Shown one piece after another: positions 37,927-47,097 of a stretch of DNA of 64,000 nucleotides; the stretch's first letter is position 1; each line of letters opens with the position of its first letter. The DNA comes from Bosea sp. AS-1. GTDB lineage: Bacteria > Pseudomonadota > Alphaproteobacteria > Rhizobiales > Beijerinckiaceae. Made by a program: the position numbers and the translations under genes. A model generated the notes under the pieces. The model was not told the origin of the DNA. It was given only the letters and a program-made list of their open reading frames with translations, and made no database searches. The stretch covers positions 592,501 to 656,500 of the forward strand of contig NZ_CP022372.1 of the NCBI RefSeq assembly GCF_002220095.1, given 5' to 3'.

Positions 37927-38475
37927 ATGAACCTCATGATTACAGAGACCAGGGCACGGAGCATCCCCAAGCCCATCGATATCCTGTTCTTCGCCACGGC
38001 TGATACCGTGCTGGGCAAGGTGTTGGTCGCCCGCAGTGCGAGAGGTGTCTGCGCGATCCTGATCGGGGATAGCGCCGAGGGGCTGGCGGCCGATCTGGCT
38101 GGGCGCTTCCCCGAGGCGATGCCGGTCGCCAGCGAAGCCATGATCGAGGACGATCTCGCTAAGGTTCGCAGTTACATCGAGAATCCGGCCGCGGGTCTCG
38201 ATCTGGCGCTCGACATGCGCGGTACGCCCTTCCAGCGCCGCGTCTGGGAGAAGCTGAGGACGATCCCCGTGGGCCGGACGGTGACCTATCGGGAGCTCGC
38301 CCGCTGGATCAGCCCCTTGGCCAATCCGCGCGCCGTTGGCAGCGCCTGCGCGGCCAATCCGATCGCGCTGGCCATTCCCTGCCACCGTGCCGTGCGCAGC
38401 GACGGCACTCTCGCCGGCTATCGCTGGGGCATCGAGCGCAAGCGCGCGCTCATCGAGAAGGAAGCCATGGCATGA
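37927..38475 (+). CDS. Methylated-DNA--[protein]-cysteine S-methyltransferase (second copy)
   Basis: A 182-residue stand-alone O6-alkylguanine transferase. Acceptor cysteine C152 lies in ALAIPCHRAVRSDG, and GTPFQRRVWEKLRTIPVG is the DNA-binding helix region. AAGGAG about 10 bp upstream supports the ATG at 37927 over one nine codons earlier. Residues PKPIDILFFATADTVLGKVLVA resemble the linker region of Ada, so it may derive from a split or duplicated Ada C-terminus. It overlaps the downstream oxygenase gene by ATGA. Confidence 0.93.
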   Translation: MNLMITETRARSIPKPIDILFFATADTVLGKVLVARSARGVCAILIGDSAEGLAADLAGRFPEAMPVASEAMIEDDLAKVRSYIENPAAGLDLALDMRGTPFQRRVWEKLRTIPVGRTVTYRELARWISPLANPRAVGSACAANPIALAIPCHRAVRSDGTLAGYRWGIERKRALIEKEAMA

Positions 38476-39221
38476 ACACGAAACCGGCCACGCGGTCCCT
38501 GGCTTCCGCGGATATCTCCGCCGAGGAGCGGGTCGCCGCCTATGACTGGCAGGCGCTTGCCGGCGAGCTCGATAGTTTCGGCTGCGCCGTGCTGCCGAAG
38601 CTGCTGACGGCGGAGGAGTGTCGCGCGGTCGCGGCGCTCTACCCCGACGAGAGCCATTTCCGCAGCCATATCGTCATGGCGCGGCATGGCTTCGGCAGGG
38701 GCGAGTACCGCTATTTCAAGTATCCGCTTCCCGTTCTCGTCGACGGCTTGCGGACGGCGCTCTATCCACATCTCGCTGCGGTCGCCAATGCGTGGAACGC
38801 CCGCATGGCCATCGAGGAGCGCTATCCCGACGCGCATGCCGCGTTCCTGCAGCAATGCCACGACGCCGGCCAGACGCGCCCGACGCCATTGTTGCTGCAA
38901 TACGGGCCGGGCGACTTCAACTGCCTGCATCAGGACCTGTATGGCGATCTCGCCTTTCCCATCCAGGTCGCCATCCTGTTGTCCGAGCCGGGCCGCGACT
39001 TCACCGGTGGCGAGTTCGCGCTGACCGAGCAGCGGCCGCGCATGCAAAGCCGTGTCGAGGTCGTGCCACTCCGGCAGGGCGATGCGGTCGCTTTCGCGGT
39101 CCATAACCGGCCGGTGCAGGGCTCGAAGGGGAATTACCGCGTGAATTTCCGTCATGGCGTCAGCCGGATTCGCACCGGCAGGCGTCACACCGTTGGCATC
39201 ATCTTCCACGACGCGCGGTGA
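38472..39221 (+). CDS. 2OG-Fe(II) oxygenase, nucleic-acid-repair type (Oxygenase-NA-like)
   Basis: A 249-residue oxygenase with the iron triad H153-x-D155 (NCLHQDLYGD) and H211 (FAVHNRP); arginine R223 or R227 in YRVNFRHG probably binds 2-oxoglutarate. The C-terminal block RTGRRHTVGIIFHDAR fits the Oxygenase-NA family, predicted to act on damaged nucleic acid. It is distinct from canonical AlkB. Coupling to a methyltransferase gene and proximity to ada support oxidative dealkylation, which remains inference. Confidence 0.88.
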   Translation: MNTKPATRSLASADISAEERVAAYDWQALAGELDSFGCAVLPKLLTAEECRAVAALYPDESHFRSHIVMARHGFGRGEYRYFKYPLPVLVDGLRTALYPHLAAVANAWNARMAIEERYPDAHAAFLQQCHDAGQTRPTPLLLQYGPGDFNCLHQDLYGDLAFPIQVAILLSEPGRDFTGGEFALTEQRPRMQSRVEVVPLRQGDAVAFAVHNRPVQGSKGNYRVNFRHGVSRIRTGRRHTVGIIFHDAR

Positions 39222-39258
39222 GAGCAGATCGCGATGCTCGCGGTCCTCGGCAGGGAAG

Positions 39259-39286
39259 AAGCCCCGGCGGTCGGCCGCCGGGGCTT
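39259..39286. terminator. Bidirectional intrinsic terminator between convergent genes
   Basis: GCCCCGGCGG (39261-39270) pairs perfectly with CCGCCGGGGC (39275-39284) around TCGG, with AA on the left and TT on the right extending the stem. It sits between the oxygenase stop (39221) and the third methyltransferase stop (39314), which are convergent. Confidence 0.8.
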
Positions 39287-39313
39287 TCGGAGGGTGAAGG
39301 GTTGTGCGGGATT

Positions 39314-39823
39314 TCAGTGCGCCTGCGATGCCCGCTCGCGTGAGAGCAGCGCCCGCTTGCGCCCAACGCCCCAGCGGTAGCCCGAGATCGAACCGTCCTT
39401 CTTGATCACGCGATGGCAGGGAACGATGACCGCGACGGCGTTGTTGGCGATCGCCTGCGTCACGTCGCGTGGATCGCGGCTGCCGAACCGGGTAGCCAGC
39501 GCGCCATAGGTCGTGGTCTGGCCCGCGGGGATCTCCCGAAGCATCTGCCAGACCGTCATCTCATAGGGTGTACCGCGCAGATCGAGCGGCAGGTCGCAGC
39601 CAATTGCGGGCTCATCGATCAATCCTGCCACGGTCGTCGCAGCCTGGGTCAGCCCGTCCTGATCTCGCTCCACGGCGCTTTCCGGGAAGCGAGCCCGGAG
39701 CGCATCCTCCATTGCGTGTTGATTGGAGCTGAACTCGAGGGCGACGATCCCCTTATCGGACATTGCGACGATAAAATCGCCGAGGGAACTGGTCCCCCAT
39801 GCAAAGCGAATGATGTCGTTCAT
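39314..39823 (-). CDS. Methylated-DNA--[protein]-cysteine S-methyltransferase (third copy)
   Basis: A 169-residue Ogt/Ada-C-type protein with acceptor C136 in VIVPCHRVIKKDG and a C-terminal GYRWGVGRKRALLSRE. The N-terminus FAWGTSSLGDFIVAMSDKGIVALEF again resembles the Ada linker. It is convergent with the repair operon and monocistronic. Three PCHR-containing methyltransferases within 3.5 kb is unusual. The copies differ enough to be older paralogues rather than a recent tandem duplication. Confidence 0.93.
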   Translation of the reverse strand: MNDIIRFAWGTSSLGDFIVAMSDKGIVALEFSSNQHAMEDALRARFPESAVERDQDGLTQAATTVAGLIDEPAIGCDLPLDLRGTPYEMTVWQMLREIPAGQTTTYGALATRFGSRDPRDVTQAIANNAVAVIVPCHRVIKKDGSISGYRWGVGRKRALLSRERASQAH

Positions 39824-40095
39824 CGTGGTCGCGCTCCCGAAGTTGATTGTTCGCCGAGCATAGAAATCGACGCGGCGGGTCGCTCTCCGGCCCTTGCTTT
39901 CAAATCGAAAATCGCGCCGGGGCCTGCCATGAAAAGCCGGGCGAGGGTATGACCGTCAGGTCGACATCGGCCGACTCTGAGCCCCTGAAGCGGAGCCAGC
40001 TCCAGCGCCGCAACTTTTCGTATCGCGTCGGTGAGCTGGTTGAGAAGCCGTGCTGCCAGCCGTGTGCGCCGCCAGTAGAGCGTGACTGTTCGCGC

Positions 40096-40824
40096 CTAGA
40101 GATCCGTGCTCTGCGGCAGGATGACGAGGTCGCGGATGGTCACGTTGCGCGGGCGCGTCAGCATGAAGTGCACCGCCTCCGCCACCTCTTCCGGCTCGAT
40201 CAACCCGCCACGGGCGCGCTCCGCCTCGAGTTTCTCTTGCGGCCAGTCGGCGATCAGGGCCGTGACGACCGGGCCGGGCAGCACCGCCCCCACGCGCAGG
40301 CCATGCGGAATCACCTGCCTGCGCAGCGTATGGACGAAGGCCTGCACCGCATGTTTCGAGGCCGTGTAGACCGGCTCCCATACTACCGGAACCACACCGG
40401 CAACCGAGCTGGTGACGAGGATATCGCCGGTCTTGCGTGCGATCATGTGCGGCAGCACGGCATGGATGCTGCGGAAGACTGCGTTGATGTTGAGGTTGAG
40501 CATGCGGTCCCAGGCATCGGGATCGCCCTCGCTCACAGGCCCGCCGACATAGGCGCCGGCATTGGCGTGGAAGATGTCGAGCGGACCGGCCTTTTCGAGG
40601 ATCTGCGGCAGCATGCCGACGACGGAGGCGGGATCCGTCAGGTCGACGACGAGCGGGACGGCTTCGCTGCCGAGCGATTTGCACGCCGTAGCGAGCGCTT
40701 CGCCGTCCCGATCGACGAAGACCACGCGCGCCCCGGCGGCCAGCAGCCGCTTGGCGCAGGCCAGCCCGATCCCTGAGGCCGCGCCAGTGATCGCTGCAGT
40801 TTTTCCGGTCAGTTCCTGGGTCAC
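40096..40824 (-). CDS. Short-chain dehydrogenase/reductase
   Basis: A 242-residue SDR with [15 protein letters not shown] and the catalytic YTASKHAV. An ASN replaced motif HANAGAY stands in place of NNAGI. Translation begins at GTG 40824, which overlaps the kinase stop by GTGA; longer reading of the frame into the kinase gene is not justified. It is last in the LacI-controlled operon, so it probably oxidises a polyol or sugar to the ketose phosphorylated by the FGGY kinase. The C-terminus ([16 protein letters not shown]) is typical of YdfG-like SDRs. Confidence 0.88.
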   Translation of the reverse strand: MTQELTGKTAAITGAASGIGLACAKRLLAAGARVVFVDRDGEALATACKSLGSEAVPLVVDLTDPASVVGMLPQILEKAGPLDIFHANAGAYVGGPVSEGDPDAWDRMLNLNINAVFRSIHAVLPHMIARKTGDILVTSSVAGVVPVVWEPVYTASKHAVQAFVHTLRRQVIPHGLRVGAVLPGPVVTALIADWPQEKLEAERARGGLIEPEEVAEAVHFMLTRPRNVTIRDLVILPQSTDL

Positions 40825-42476
40825 GTCGGAGTCTCCGATACGGCTTGAGGTCGGGCCGGGTGCATTAGTTGCCGTGCCTGGCGCGCGGCCACCTGCAGCG
40901 TTTCGAAGGCGGCGAGGCGTCGGGCATGCCATTCGGCGATTTCGCCGCTGGCGGGGGTGAAGACTGCAGCCCCCGGCGCCATCGCGGTCATCGCTTCGCC
41001 CAGGTCGGGGAAGGCGCCGGCTGCGCTCGCGGCCAGCATGGCCGAGCCGAGAAGCACGGGATCGACGTCGTCGGGGACGAGCACCGGCAGTCCGGAACAG
41101 TCCGCCAGCATTTGCCGGATCAGCGGCTGGCGGCCGGCGCCGCCGCTGAGCACGATCGCCTCCAGCGTGGCGCCCTTCGCGCGGCTCGCCTCGACGATCT
41201 GGCGTAGCCCGTAGCCGATCCCGGTCAGGCCGGCGATGTAGAGCGCGACGAGATGATCGAGGTCCCGCTCCATGCCGAGCCCGGCGATCATGGCCCGCGC
41301 CTGTGGGTCAGCATGGGGAGAGCGGTTGCCGAGGAAGTCGGGCACGACGATGAGATCGCCGGCAAGATGCACTGCGTCCGAAGCTTGTGCGACATGTTGC
41401 GCGGCGCGCGCAGCGAGCCAATCAGGCAGTGAAAGGCCCTGCACCGTCGCGCTGCGTTGCGCCTCCGGCGCGGCCGGATGGAAGCCGATCAGCTGGTCGA
41501 TGGCGGCGCCCGCACCGGACTGGCCGCCCTCGTTGAGCCAGAGGCCGGGCGCCATCGCCGAATAGTAAGGTCCCCAGATGCCCGGAATGAAGGTCGGCTC
41601 GCGGCTGCTGGCCATGGTGCAGGCCGATGTGCCGAAGACATAGGCCATACGGGTCAGCGCGGAGCCGTGCGGCGAGCGCACGCCGACCGAGCCGACACCA
41701 CCGGCATGGGCGTCGATCAACGCCGAGGCGACGGCAGTCCCGGGCTTCAAGCCGAGTTCGGCGGCAGCTTGCTCCGTGAGCCCCTCGCCGAGCGCGGTGC
41801 CCCCCGGAACGATCTCGGTGCCGATCCGCTTGAAGTCCTCATCGGCAAGATCGCTCAGGCCGATCTGTCGGAAGTAGTCCTCGTCCCAGCGCCGCTCATG
41901 GGCAAGGTACGTCCATTTGCAGGTCACTGTGCAGGTGGAGCGCGCCAGCGAGCCGGTCGCGCGCCAGGTCAGGAAATCCGGCAAGTCGAAGAACTGCCAG
42001 GCGGCATCATAGGTCGCAGGCAGGTGCTCCTTGAGCCAGAGCAGTTTAGGCGTTTCCATCTCCGGCGAGATCGTGCCGCCGACATAGGCGAGGACCGGAT
42101 GTTGCTTCGCGTTGATGCGCTCGGCCTGATCGATGGCGCGATGATCCATCCAGACGATGATGTCGCGGTTCGCATCGCCATGCGGCCCCACCGGCAGTGA
42201 CGCGCCGTCCGGCCCGAGCACGACCAGCGAGCAGGTCGCATCGAAGCCGATGCCGCCGATATCGCCCGGCGCCAGCCCCGCCTGGGCCATCGCCTCGCGC
42301 ACGCTGGCGCAGACCGCCTGCCAGATGTTTGCGCTCGACTGCTCGGCGATGTCGGGGCCGTCGCGATAGAGCGCGATGTCGCGCTTCGCCGTCGCGAGCA
42401 TGCGCCCGGTCCGGTCGAAGATGCCGGCCCGGGCGCTGCCGGTGCCGACGTCGATGCCGATGAAATGTCCGGCCAT
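40821..42476 (-). CDS. FGGY-family carbohydrate (pentulose) kinase
   Basis: A 551-residue sugar kinase. The ATP-phosphate loop [15 protein letters not shown] is at the N-terminus, [10 protein letters not shown] follows, and the adenosine motif [13 protein letters not shown] is near residue 445. The length and sequence style fit the pentulose-kinase group (ribulokinase-like, YDR109C-type) rather than xylulokinase. It phosphorylates a ketopentose or related sugar with ATP in the cytoplasm. One base separates it from the oxidoreductase upstream. Confidence 0.92.
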   Translation of the reverse strand: MAGHFIGIDVGTGSARAGIFDRTGRMLATAKRDIALYRDGPDIAEQSSANIWQAVCASVREAMAQAGLAPGDIGGIGFDATCSLVVLGPDGASLPVGPHGDANRDIIVWMDHRAIDQAERINAKQHPVLAYVGGTISPEMETPKLLWLKEHLPATYDAAWQFFDLPDFLTWRATGSLARSTCTVTCKWTYLAHERRWDEDYFRQIGLSDLADEDFKRIGTEIVPGGTALGEGLTEQAAAELGLKPGTAVASALIDAHAGGVGSVGVRSPHGSALTRMAYVFGTSACTMASSREPTFIPGIWGPYYSAMAPGLWLNEGGQSGAGAAIDQLIGFHPAAPEAQRSATVQGLSLPDWLAARAAQHVAQASDAVHLAGDLIVVPDFLGNRSPHADPQARAMIAGLGMERDLDHLVALYIAGLTGIGYGLRQIVEASRAKGATLEAIVLSGGAGRQPLIRQMLADCSGLPVLVPDDVDPVLLGSAMLAASAAGAFPDLGEAMTAMAPGAAVFTPASGEIAEWHARRLAAFETLQVAARQARQLMHPARPQAVSETPT

Positions 42477-42477
42477 C

Positions 42478-43917
42478 TCAGGCAGCGGCGCGGTTGGGCG
42501 GCCCGGCGCGGGTGCCGTCGGGATTGCGCAGGTAGACACCGCGTTCGAGCTGCTGGCGGCGCAGTTCCCCGACATCGATATCGGCTGGCGGGCGGTTGCC
42601 GCGCACCGAGATCTTAGCGGCGCGGCCGGCAGCTTCGCCCATCGCCATGCAGGTCGCCATGACGCGGATCGCGCCCATCGCCTCATGCGTCGCGGAGATG
42701 CTGCGCCCGGCGACGAGCAGGTTGCCGATCTTCTGCGGCACCAGCGAGCGATAGGGGATGTCGTAGCAGTCGCCGCACCAGATCAGCGTGCAGCCATCGT
42801 CGGACGGGCGGTGGATATCGATCGGATAGCTCGCCACTGCGATCGCGTCGTCGAAATGCGTGCAGGCGAGCACGTCCTCCTGCGTCATCACATATTGGCC
42901 GCGGATGCGGCGCGTCTCGCGGATGCCGAGGAAGGGCGCCGTCTTGGTGAAATAGGCCTTCTCGAAGCCCGGCACGTAATTGACGAGATAGGTGACGATG
43001 TCGTCGATCTGGGCGCGGCCCTCGATCTCGCCCTTGGTCAGGCTGCGCGCGTCGGTGCCATCAGTGCCCTTGACGCGGGTCATGTTGATCCAGACCTCGC
43101 CCTTCTTCAGGCCGGTGATGATGATGGTGCGCTCGTTCGGGATCTGCAGGCCGCGCTCGGCCTTGGCCTTGGCCATCAATTCGCGCATGCCGACGACGAT
43201 GAATTGGTGGTTCTGGCCGAAATATTCGGCCGGGATGAAATCGGTGAGATAGGTCCGCGCCGCCGGCGGCGCATTGGCGATCGAGAGGCGCAGCGCATCG
43301 GTGTCGACACCGGCGAGGCAGAACATCAGGGTCGGGGGCTGCATGCCGCCATGCTCGTTGCCCTTCTCAGTCGGCACGCCGGCGCTGTAGGCGACGTCGG
43401 CATCGCCGCTGCAATCGATCACGACCTTGGCGAGGATCGCGTTGCGGCCACTCTTGCTCTCGGTGATGACGCCGCGGATCGTGTCGTTCTCGACCAGCGC
43501 CCCGGCGAAGAAGGTGTAGAACAGCACGTCGACGCCGGCTTCCGTCAGCATCTCCAGCGCGACCGTCTTCACCGCCTCGGGCTCGACCAGCGTGATGCCC
43601 ATATGGAGCGGGCAGGGGCGGTGCTCGCTTGCGCCCTGGCGCTCCCGGCGCAGTCGCTCGATGAATTTCTGCGGCAGCCCGTCGATGATCTGGTTGCCTT
43701 TCTGGCCGAGGAAGCCAAGCACCGGCAGGCCGATCGTCATGTTGCCGCCGACGAAGCTGCGGCTCTCGATCAGCCCGACGCGCAGGCCGTCCTCGGCGGC
43801 TGCCAGCGCGGCGGTGAGGCCCGAGGGGCCGCCGCCGACGACGAGCACGTCATATTCGGCAGAGACGGGGATGGAGCGGGCCGGCTCCTCGACGAAACGG
43901 GTTGCTGATGTCGACAT
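42478..43917 (-). CDS. FAD-dependent oxidoreductase (FAD_oxidored-type)
   Basis: A 479-residue flavoprotein with the dinucleotide fold VLVVGGGPSGLTAALAA starting at residue 25 and the ESRSFVGGNMTIGLPV segment. VVIDCSGDADVAY and LLVAGRSISATHEAMGAIRV are typical FAD_oxidored blocks. No signal peptide is seen. In this operon it could oxidise the sugar or polyol taken up by the CUT1 importer. Members of the family are poorly characterised, so the reaction is open. GAAGGA lies upstream of the ATG. Confidence 0.87.
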   Translation of the reverse strand: MSTSATRFVEEPARSIPVSAEYDVLVVGGGPSGLTAALAAAEDGLRVGLIESRSFVGGNMTIGLPVLGFLGQKGNQIIDGLPQKFIERLRRERQGASEHRPCPLHMGITLVEPEAVKTVALEMLTEAGVDVLFYTFFAGALVENDTIRGVITESKSGRNAILAKVVIDCSGDADVAYSAGVPTEKGNEHGGMQPPTLMFCLAGVDTDALRLSIANAPPAARTYLTDFIPAEYFGQNHQFIVVGMRELMAKAKAERGLQIPNERTIIITGLKKGEVWINMTRVKGTDGTDARSLTKGEIEGRAQIDDIVTYLVNYVPGFEKAYFTKTAPFLGIRETRRIRGQYVMTQEDVLACTHFDDAIAVASYPIDIHRPSDDGCTLIWCGDCYDIPYRSLVPQKIGNLLVAGRSISATHEAMGAIRVMATCMAMGEAAGRAAKISVRGNRPPADIDVGELRRQQLERGVYLRNPDGTRAGPPNRAAA

Positions 43918-43950
43918 GGCGGATGTCCTTCAAGATCTGGCGATGTGTCT

Positions 43951-43982
43951 CACGGCTGTGGAGCCAGGGCGCCGCAGCCGTG
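43951..43982 (-). other. Intercistronic stem-loop after binding-protein gene
   Basis: CACGGCTG (43951-43958) and CAGCCGTG (43975-43982) form an 8-bp stem around a 16-base loop between the binding-protein stop and the FAD oxidoreductase start. It is weaker than the hairpins at 11627 and 28664 but in the same place relative to a binding-protein gene. Confidence 0.4.
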
Positions 43983-43993
43983 TTGAGTGAGGA

Positions 43994-45289
43994 TCAGGCC
44001 GGCATCATCGGCTTGACGCGGTCGATGATGGCGGAGACGGCGTCCTTGACCGGCTTGCGGCCGAGCACCGCGAGCTGAACCTCTTCGAGGAAGGTCGCTT
44101 GCGCGCGGGCGGCCTCAGGGAAGGGCGGGAAGGCGCCGCGCGCCGTCGTCAGCACCTTGGCTTCGACAGCGGCGAGCGCGTTGCCGGCCTTCAGCTTCTC
44201 GTCGGCATAGGTCGAGACCCGCACCGGGCCGTTACCGTTGAGCGCCATGCCGAGCGTCACGCGCTTGCTGGAGACCTCCTTGATGAAGCTCCAGGCCAGC
44301 GCCTTGTCCTTGGCGTTCTTCGGGATCGACATCGCCCAGGCCTCGACGACGGAAGCCATCGGCATCTTGCCCTGGATCGCCTTGGAGCCTGGGAAAGGCA
44401 CGGCCTTGATCTTGCCGGGGAACTTGCTCTGCTCGGCATTGTTGAGCTGCGCCCCACGGGCGAAGGGTAGCACCGTGAAGGCGGCGCGACCCTGCTGCAG
44501 CCAGGTGACCTGATCGTCGTTCTTGGTCGTGGCATAGCTGCGCGGCAGGCTGCCGGCCTCGAACATGCCGCGCAGCGCCGCCAATCCCTGCTCCAGCGCC
44601 TCGCGGTTCGGTACCAGCTTGAGATCGGGGCTGATGAAGTCGCCGCCATAGGCGCGGGCGAACATCACGGGGAAGACGGCGAGGTCGCTCGCCAGCACCA
44701 TGCCGGTCACCGGCGTGCCGGCCTTGGAGGTGAAGGTGGTCTTCTTCGCCTGCTCGATCAGCTCTTCCAGCGTCGCCGGCGGGGCGGAGATGCCGGCCTC
44801 CTCCAGCAGCGCCTCGTTGTAGAACAACCCTTGCGTGGCATGGCGGACGGGGATGCCGATCAGCTTGCCATCGACGGTCATGCCCTGGACGAGGCCGGGC
44901 GCGATATCGCCGAAATCCTCGATCGCGTCCTTGTCCTGATAGGGGCCGAGCGGCTCGAACAGGGCGGCGATCTGCGAGGTCGGCCGGTTATCGATGAGAT
45001 AGCCGACGCCATACTCGGTCTCCTTCAGGCTGGCCTCGCGGAAGAGGCGGTCCTGCAACGGGTTGGAGTCGAAGGTGGTGAAGGCGATTTCGGCGTCGTT
45101 GGCCTTGCGCCAGCCTGCCATCAGGTCGCCGTCGCCGCTGCCGAGCACGGTCTGGTGGACCTTGTGGCTGAGCACGTTCAACGTCTTGCCGGCGGCAAGC
45201 GTGGGGCCGATTGCAACTGTGGCGGCCACTCCCGCGGAACCGGCGACGAAGGCGCGGCGGGTGAGCTTGATTTCAGGCTTGTTCGACAT
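43994..45289 (-). CDS. Family 1 extracellular solute-binding protein (CUT1 sugar importer)
   Basis: A 431-residue protein with a Tat-type leader (KLTRRAFVAGSAGVAATVA). It is homologous throughout to the binding proteins at 16107 and 17454, sharing HKVHQTVL, LFREASLKET and the HATQGLFYNEALLEE region. It follows the two permease genes, the reverse of the usual order. A GGAGGAAGACC ribosome site precedes the ATG. The ligand is probably a sugar or polyol, judged by the downstream kinase and dehydrogenase. Confidence 0.9.
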   Translation of the reverse strand: MSNKPEIKLTRRAFVAGSAGVAATVAIGPTLAAGKTLNVLSHKVHQTVLGSGDGDLMAGWRKANDAEIAFTTFDSNPLQDRLFREASLKETEYGVGYLIDNRPTSQIAALFEPLGPYQDKDAIEDFGDIAPGLVQGMTVDGKLIGIPVRHATQGLFYNEALLEEAGISAPPATLEELIEQAKKTTFTSKAGTPVTGMVLASDLAVFPVMFARAYGGDFISPDLKLVPNREALEQGLAALRGMFEAGSLPRSYATTKNDDQVTWLQQGRAAFTVLPFARGAQLNNAEQSKFPGKIKAVPFPGSKAIQGKMPMASVVEAWAMSIPKNAKDKALAWSFIKEVSSKRVTLGMALNGNGPVRVSTYADEKLKAGNALAAVEAKVLTTARGAFPPFPEAARAQATFLEEVQLAVLGRKPVKDAVSAIIDRVKPMMPA

Positions 45290-45319
45290 GGTCTTCCTCC
45301 CTCTTTGCTTTGTGGTTGG

Positions 45320-46153
45320 CTACCCCTTCGTCGAACCGGCGGTGAGGCCGGCCACGAGGTAGCGGTTCATGAAGACGACGAAGAGAAGGACGGGCACGAG
45401 CTGCACCGTCGCGGCGGCGAAGAGGATCCCCCAGTCGACGCCGTCGATGGAGCCGATCATCTCGGAGATCACGAGAGGCGCGGTCTTCGCCCTGGTCGCG
45501 GTGAAGATGAAGGCGAAGAGGAACTCGTTCCAGGAGAACACGATCACGAAGACCGCGACGGCGAGCACGCCGGGCATCGCCAGCGGTGCGATGACCTTGC
45601 GCAGGATGGTCATGCGGCTCGCCCCGTCCATCGAGGCGGCTTCGTCCAACTCGCGCGGGATCTGGTCCATGAAGGTGCGCATCAGCACGGTGCCGAGCGA
45701 GACGAAGAACGTCGCGTAGAGCAGGATCAGCACGAGATGCGTGTCGCTGAGCCCGAGCCAGTTCACGATCGGGAAGAGCGGCAGCGTCACGACGATCGGT
45801 GGGATCAGCCTGACGATGATCAGCCCGAGCAGGCTCGCGCCGAGCCAGCGACCGGAATTGCGTGAGTAGACATAGCCGGCGCAGGCGCTGGCGACGATGG
45901 CGAGCAGCGTCGCGCCGACCGTGATCAGCAGGCTGTTGAGCAGCCCCTCGAAGAAGACGCCCCAGGAGCGCCAGAGCTCAGCGTAGTGCTTGAAGGTCGG
46001 GGTGAACAGCCATTTCGGCGGCACCGCGAAAATGTCCTGGCCAGGTTTCAGCGAGGACATCGCGATGAACAGGATCGGGAACAGCGACCAGAACAGGATC
46101 GCCACTACGGCGAGCGCCTTGCCCAGCCCGATCAGAAGCCGCTCAGTGCGCAT
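45320..46153 (-). CDS. CUT1 sugar ABC transporter permease, MalG-like
   Basis: A 277-residue permease with EAA loop ELDEAASMDGASRMTILRKVIAPL and end RYLVAGLTAGSTKG. RLIPPIVVTLPLFPIVNWLGL is nearly the same as in the 21612 permease. The ATG at 46153 is 11 bp inside the upstream permease gene. It forms the channel with that protein. No ATPase is encoded in the operon. Confidence 0.9.
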   Translation of the reverse strand: MRTERLLIGLGKALAVVAILFWSLFPILFIAMSSLKPGQDIFAVPPKWLFTPTFKHYAELWRSWGVFFEGLLNSLLITVGATLLAIVASACAGYVYSRNSGRWLGASLLGLIIVRLIPPIVVTLPLFPIVNWLGLSDTHLVLILLYATFFVSLGTVLMRTFMDQIPRELDEAASMDGASRMTILRKVIAPLAMPGVLAVAVFVIVFSWNEFLFAFIFTATRAKTAPLVISEMIGSIDGVDWGILFAAATVQLVPVLLFVVFMNRYLVAGLTAGSTKG

Positions 46154-47018
46154 GGGCCACGCCTCCGCGCCTGAGCAGGAAGACATAGGCGCCGGCAAGC
46201 AAGAGCGAGATCACGACCATGATCCAGGCGGTTGCCGCGGCCGAGCCGAACGCGTTGAAGCTAAAGGCTTCCTGATAGAGGTAGATCGCGACCACCTCGG
46301 TCGAGCGGGCCGGCCCGCCCTTGGTCAGCAGCCAGGCTTCCGAGAATAGGCGGAAGGCGAAGATGTAGCGGAAGAGCAGGGCGATCAGCATCGCCGGGCC
46401 GAGCAGGGGCAGCGTCACGCGGCGAAAAGCCTGCCAGCGCGTCGCGCCGTCGATCCGCGCGGCTTCGTAGAGCTCGGCGGGAATGGCGAGGCGCGCGGCG
46501 TAGACAATGACGAAGGTGAAAGGCAGATGCAGCCAGATCGTTAGCAGGCCAATCAGGATCATCGCGTGCGAGGGCTCGAACGACCAGTCGAGCGTCGGCA
46601 GGTGCAGCGCCCTGAGTGCGAGCGTGATCGGCCCGGCATCGGGGTCGAACAGGAAGCGCCACATCACCACGGCCGTGACCTCGCTGACCGCATAGGGTGC
46701 GAGCACGGCGACGAGCAGGAAACGCCGGAAGGGCAGGCCGCTGGCGAAGAGCAGGGCCATGCCGAGGCCTACCGCCAACTCCAGATGCACGGCCACGACG
46801 ACGAGGACGACAGTGTTCCAGAGTGCGCCATGGAACGCTGGATCGGTCAGGACGCGCCAGTAGTTCTGCAGGCCGACGAAGCTCGGTGCCTGGCCGAAGC
46901 TCGAGGTGTTCAGGCTCAGCCAGACGACATAGAGCGACGGCAGCACGATCACGCTCAGGATGAGCAGATGCACCGGCGCAAGCAGCGGCAATAGTCGTGC
47001 CGTTCGTTGAAGCTGCAC
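46143..47018 (-). CDS. CUT1 sugar ABC transporter permease, MalF-like
   Basis: A 291-residue permease beginning at GTG 47018 behind AGGAAAGC. The EAA loop reads ELYEAARIDGATRWQAFRRVTLPLL. Blocks SSFGQAPSFVGLQNYWRV, LAPYAVSEVTAVVMWRFLF and FRLFSEAWLL are closely matched by the 20747 permease. It is the first structural gene after lacI, following a 79-bp gap with two small stems. Confidence 0.9.
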   Translation of the reverse strand: MQLQRTARLLPLLAPVHLLILSVIVLPSLYVVWLSLNTSSFGQAPSFVGLQNYWRVLTDPAFHGALWNTVVLVVVAVHLELAVGLGMALLFASGLPFRRFLLVAVLAPYAVSEVTAVVMWRFLFDPDAGPITLALRALHLPTLDWSFEPSHAMILIGLLTIWLHLPFTFVIVYAARLAIPAELYEAARIDGATRWQAFRRVTLPLLGPAMLIALLFRYIFAFRLFSEAWLLTKGGPARSTEVVAIYLYQEAFSFNAFGSAAATAWIMVVISLLLAGAYVFLLRRGGVAHAH

Positions 47019-47043
47019 GCTTTCCTCCAGAACTTCTTTTGCT

Positions 47044-47083
47044 CCGGGCTCTGCCGGCCCGGTGGTTTGGACGCGGGGCGTCC
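47044..47083 (-). other. Two small adjacent stem-loops between lacI-type gene and permease gene
   Basis: CCGGGC (47044-47049) pairs with GCCCGG (47057-47062), and GGACGC (47069-47074) pairs with GCGTCC (47078-47083). Both are six-base perfect stems in the 79-bp gap downstream of the LacI-family gene. They may attenuate read-through from the regulator into the transport genes. No T-run is present. Confidence 0.35.
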
Positions 47084-47097
47084 GCGTTAGGTGTCGA

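Noticed and set aside
39824..40095. Possible gene remnant on the minus strand between the third methyltransferase and the SDR
   Set aside because: A short open stretch exists, but no family, start or ribosome site could be identified; I see nothing definite in this 272-bp gap.
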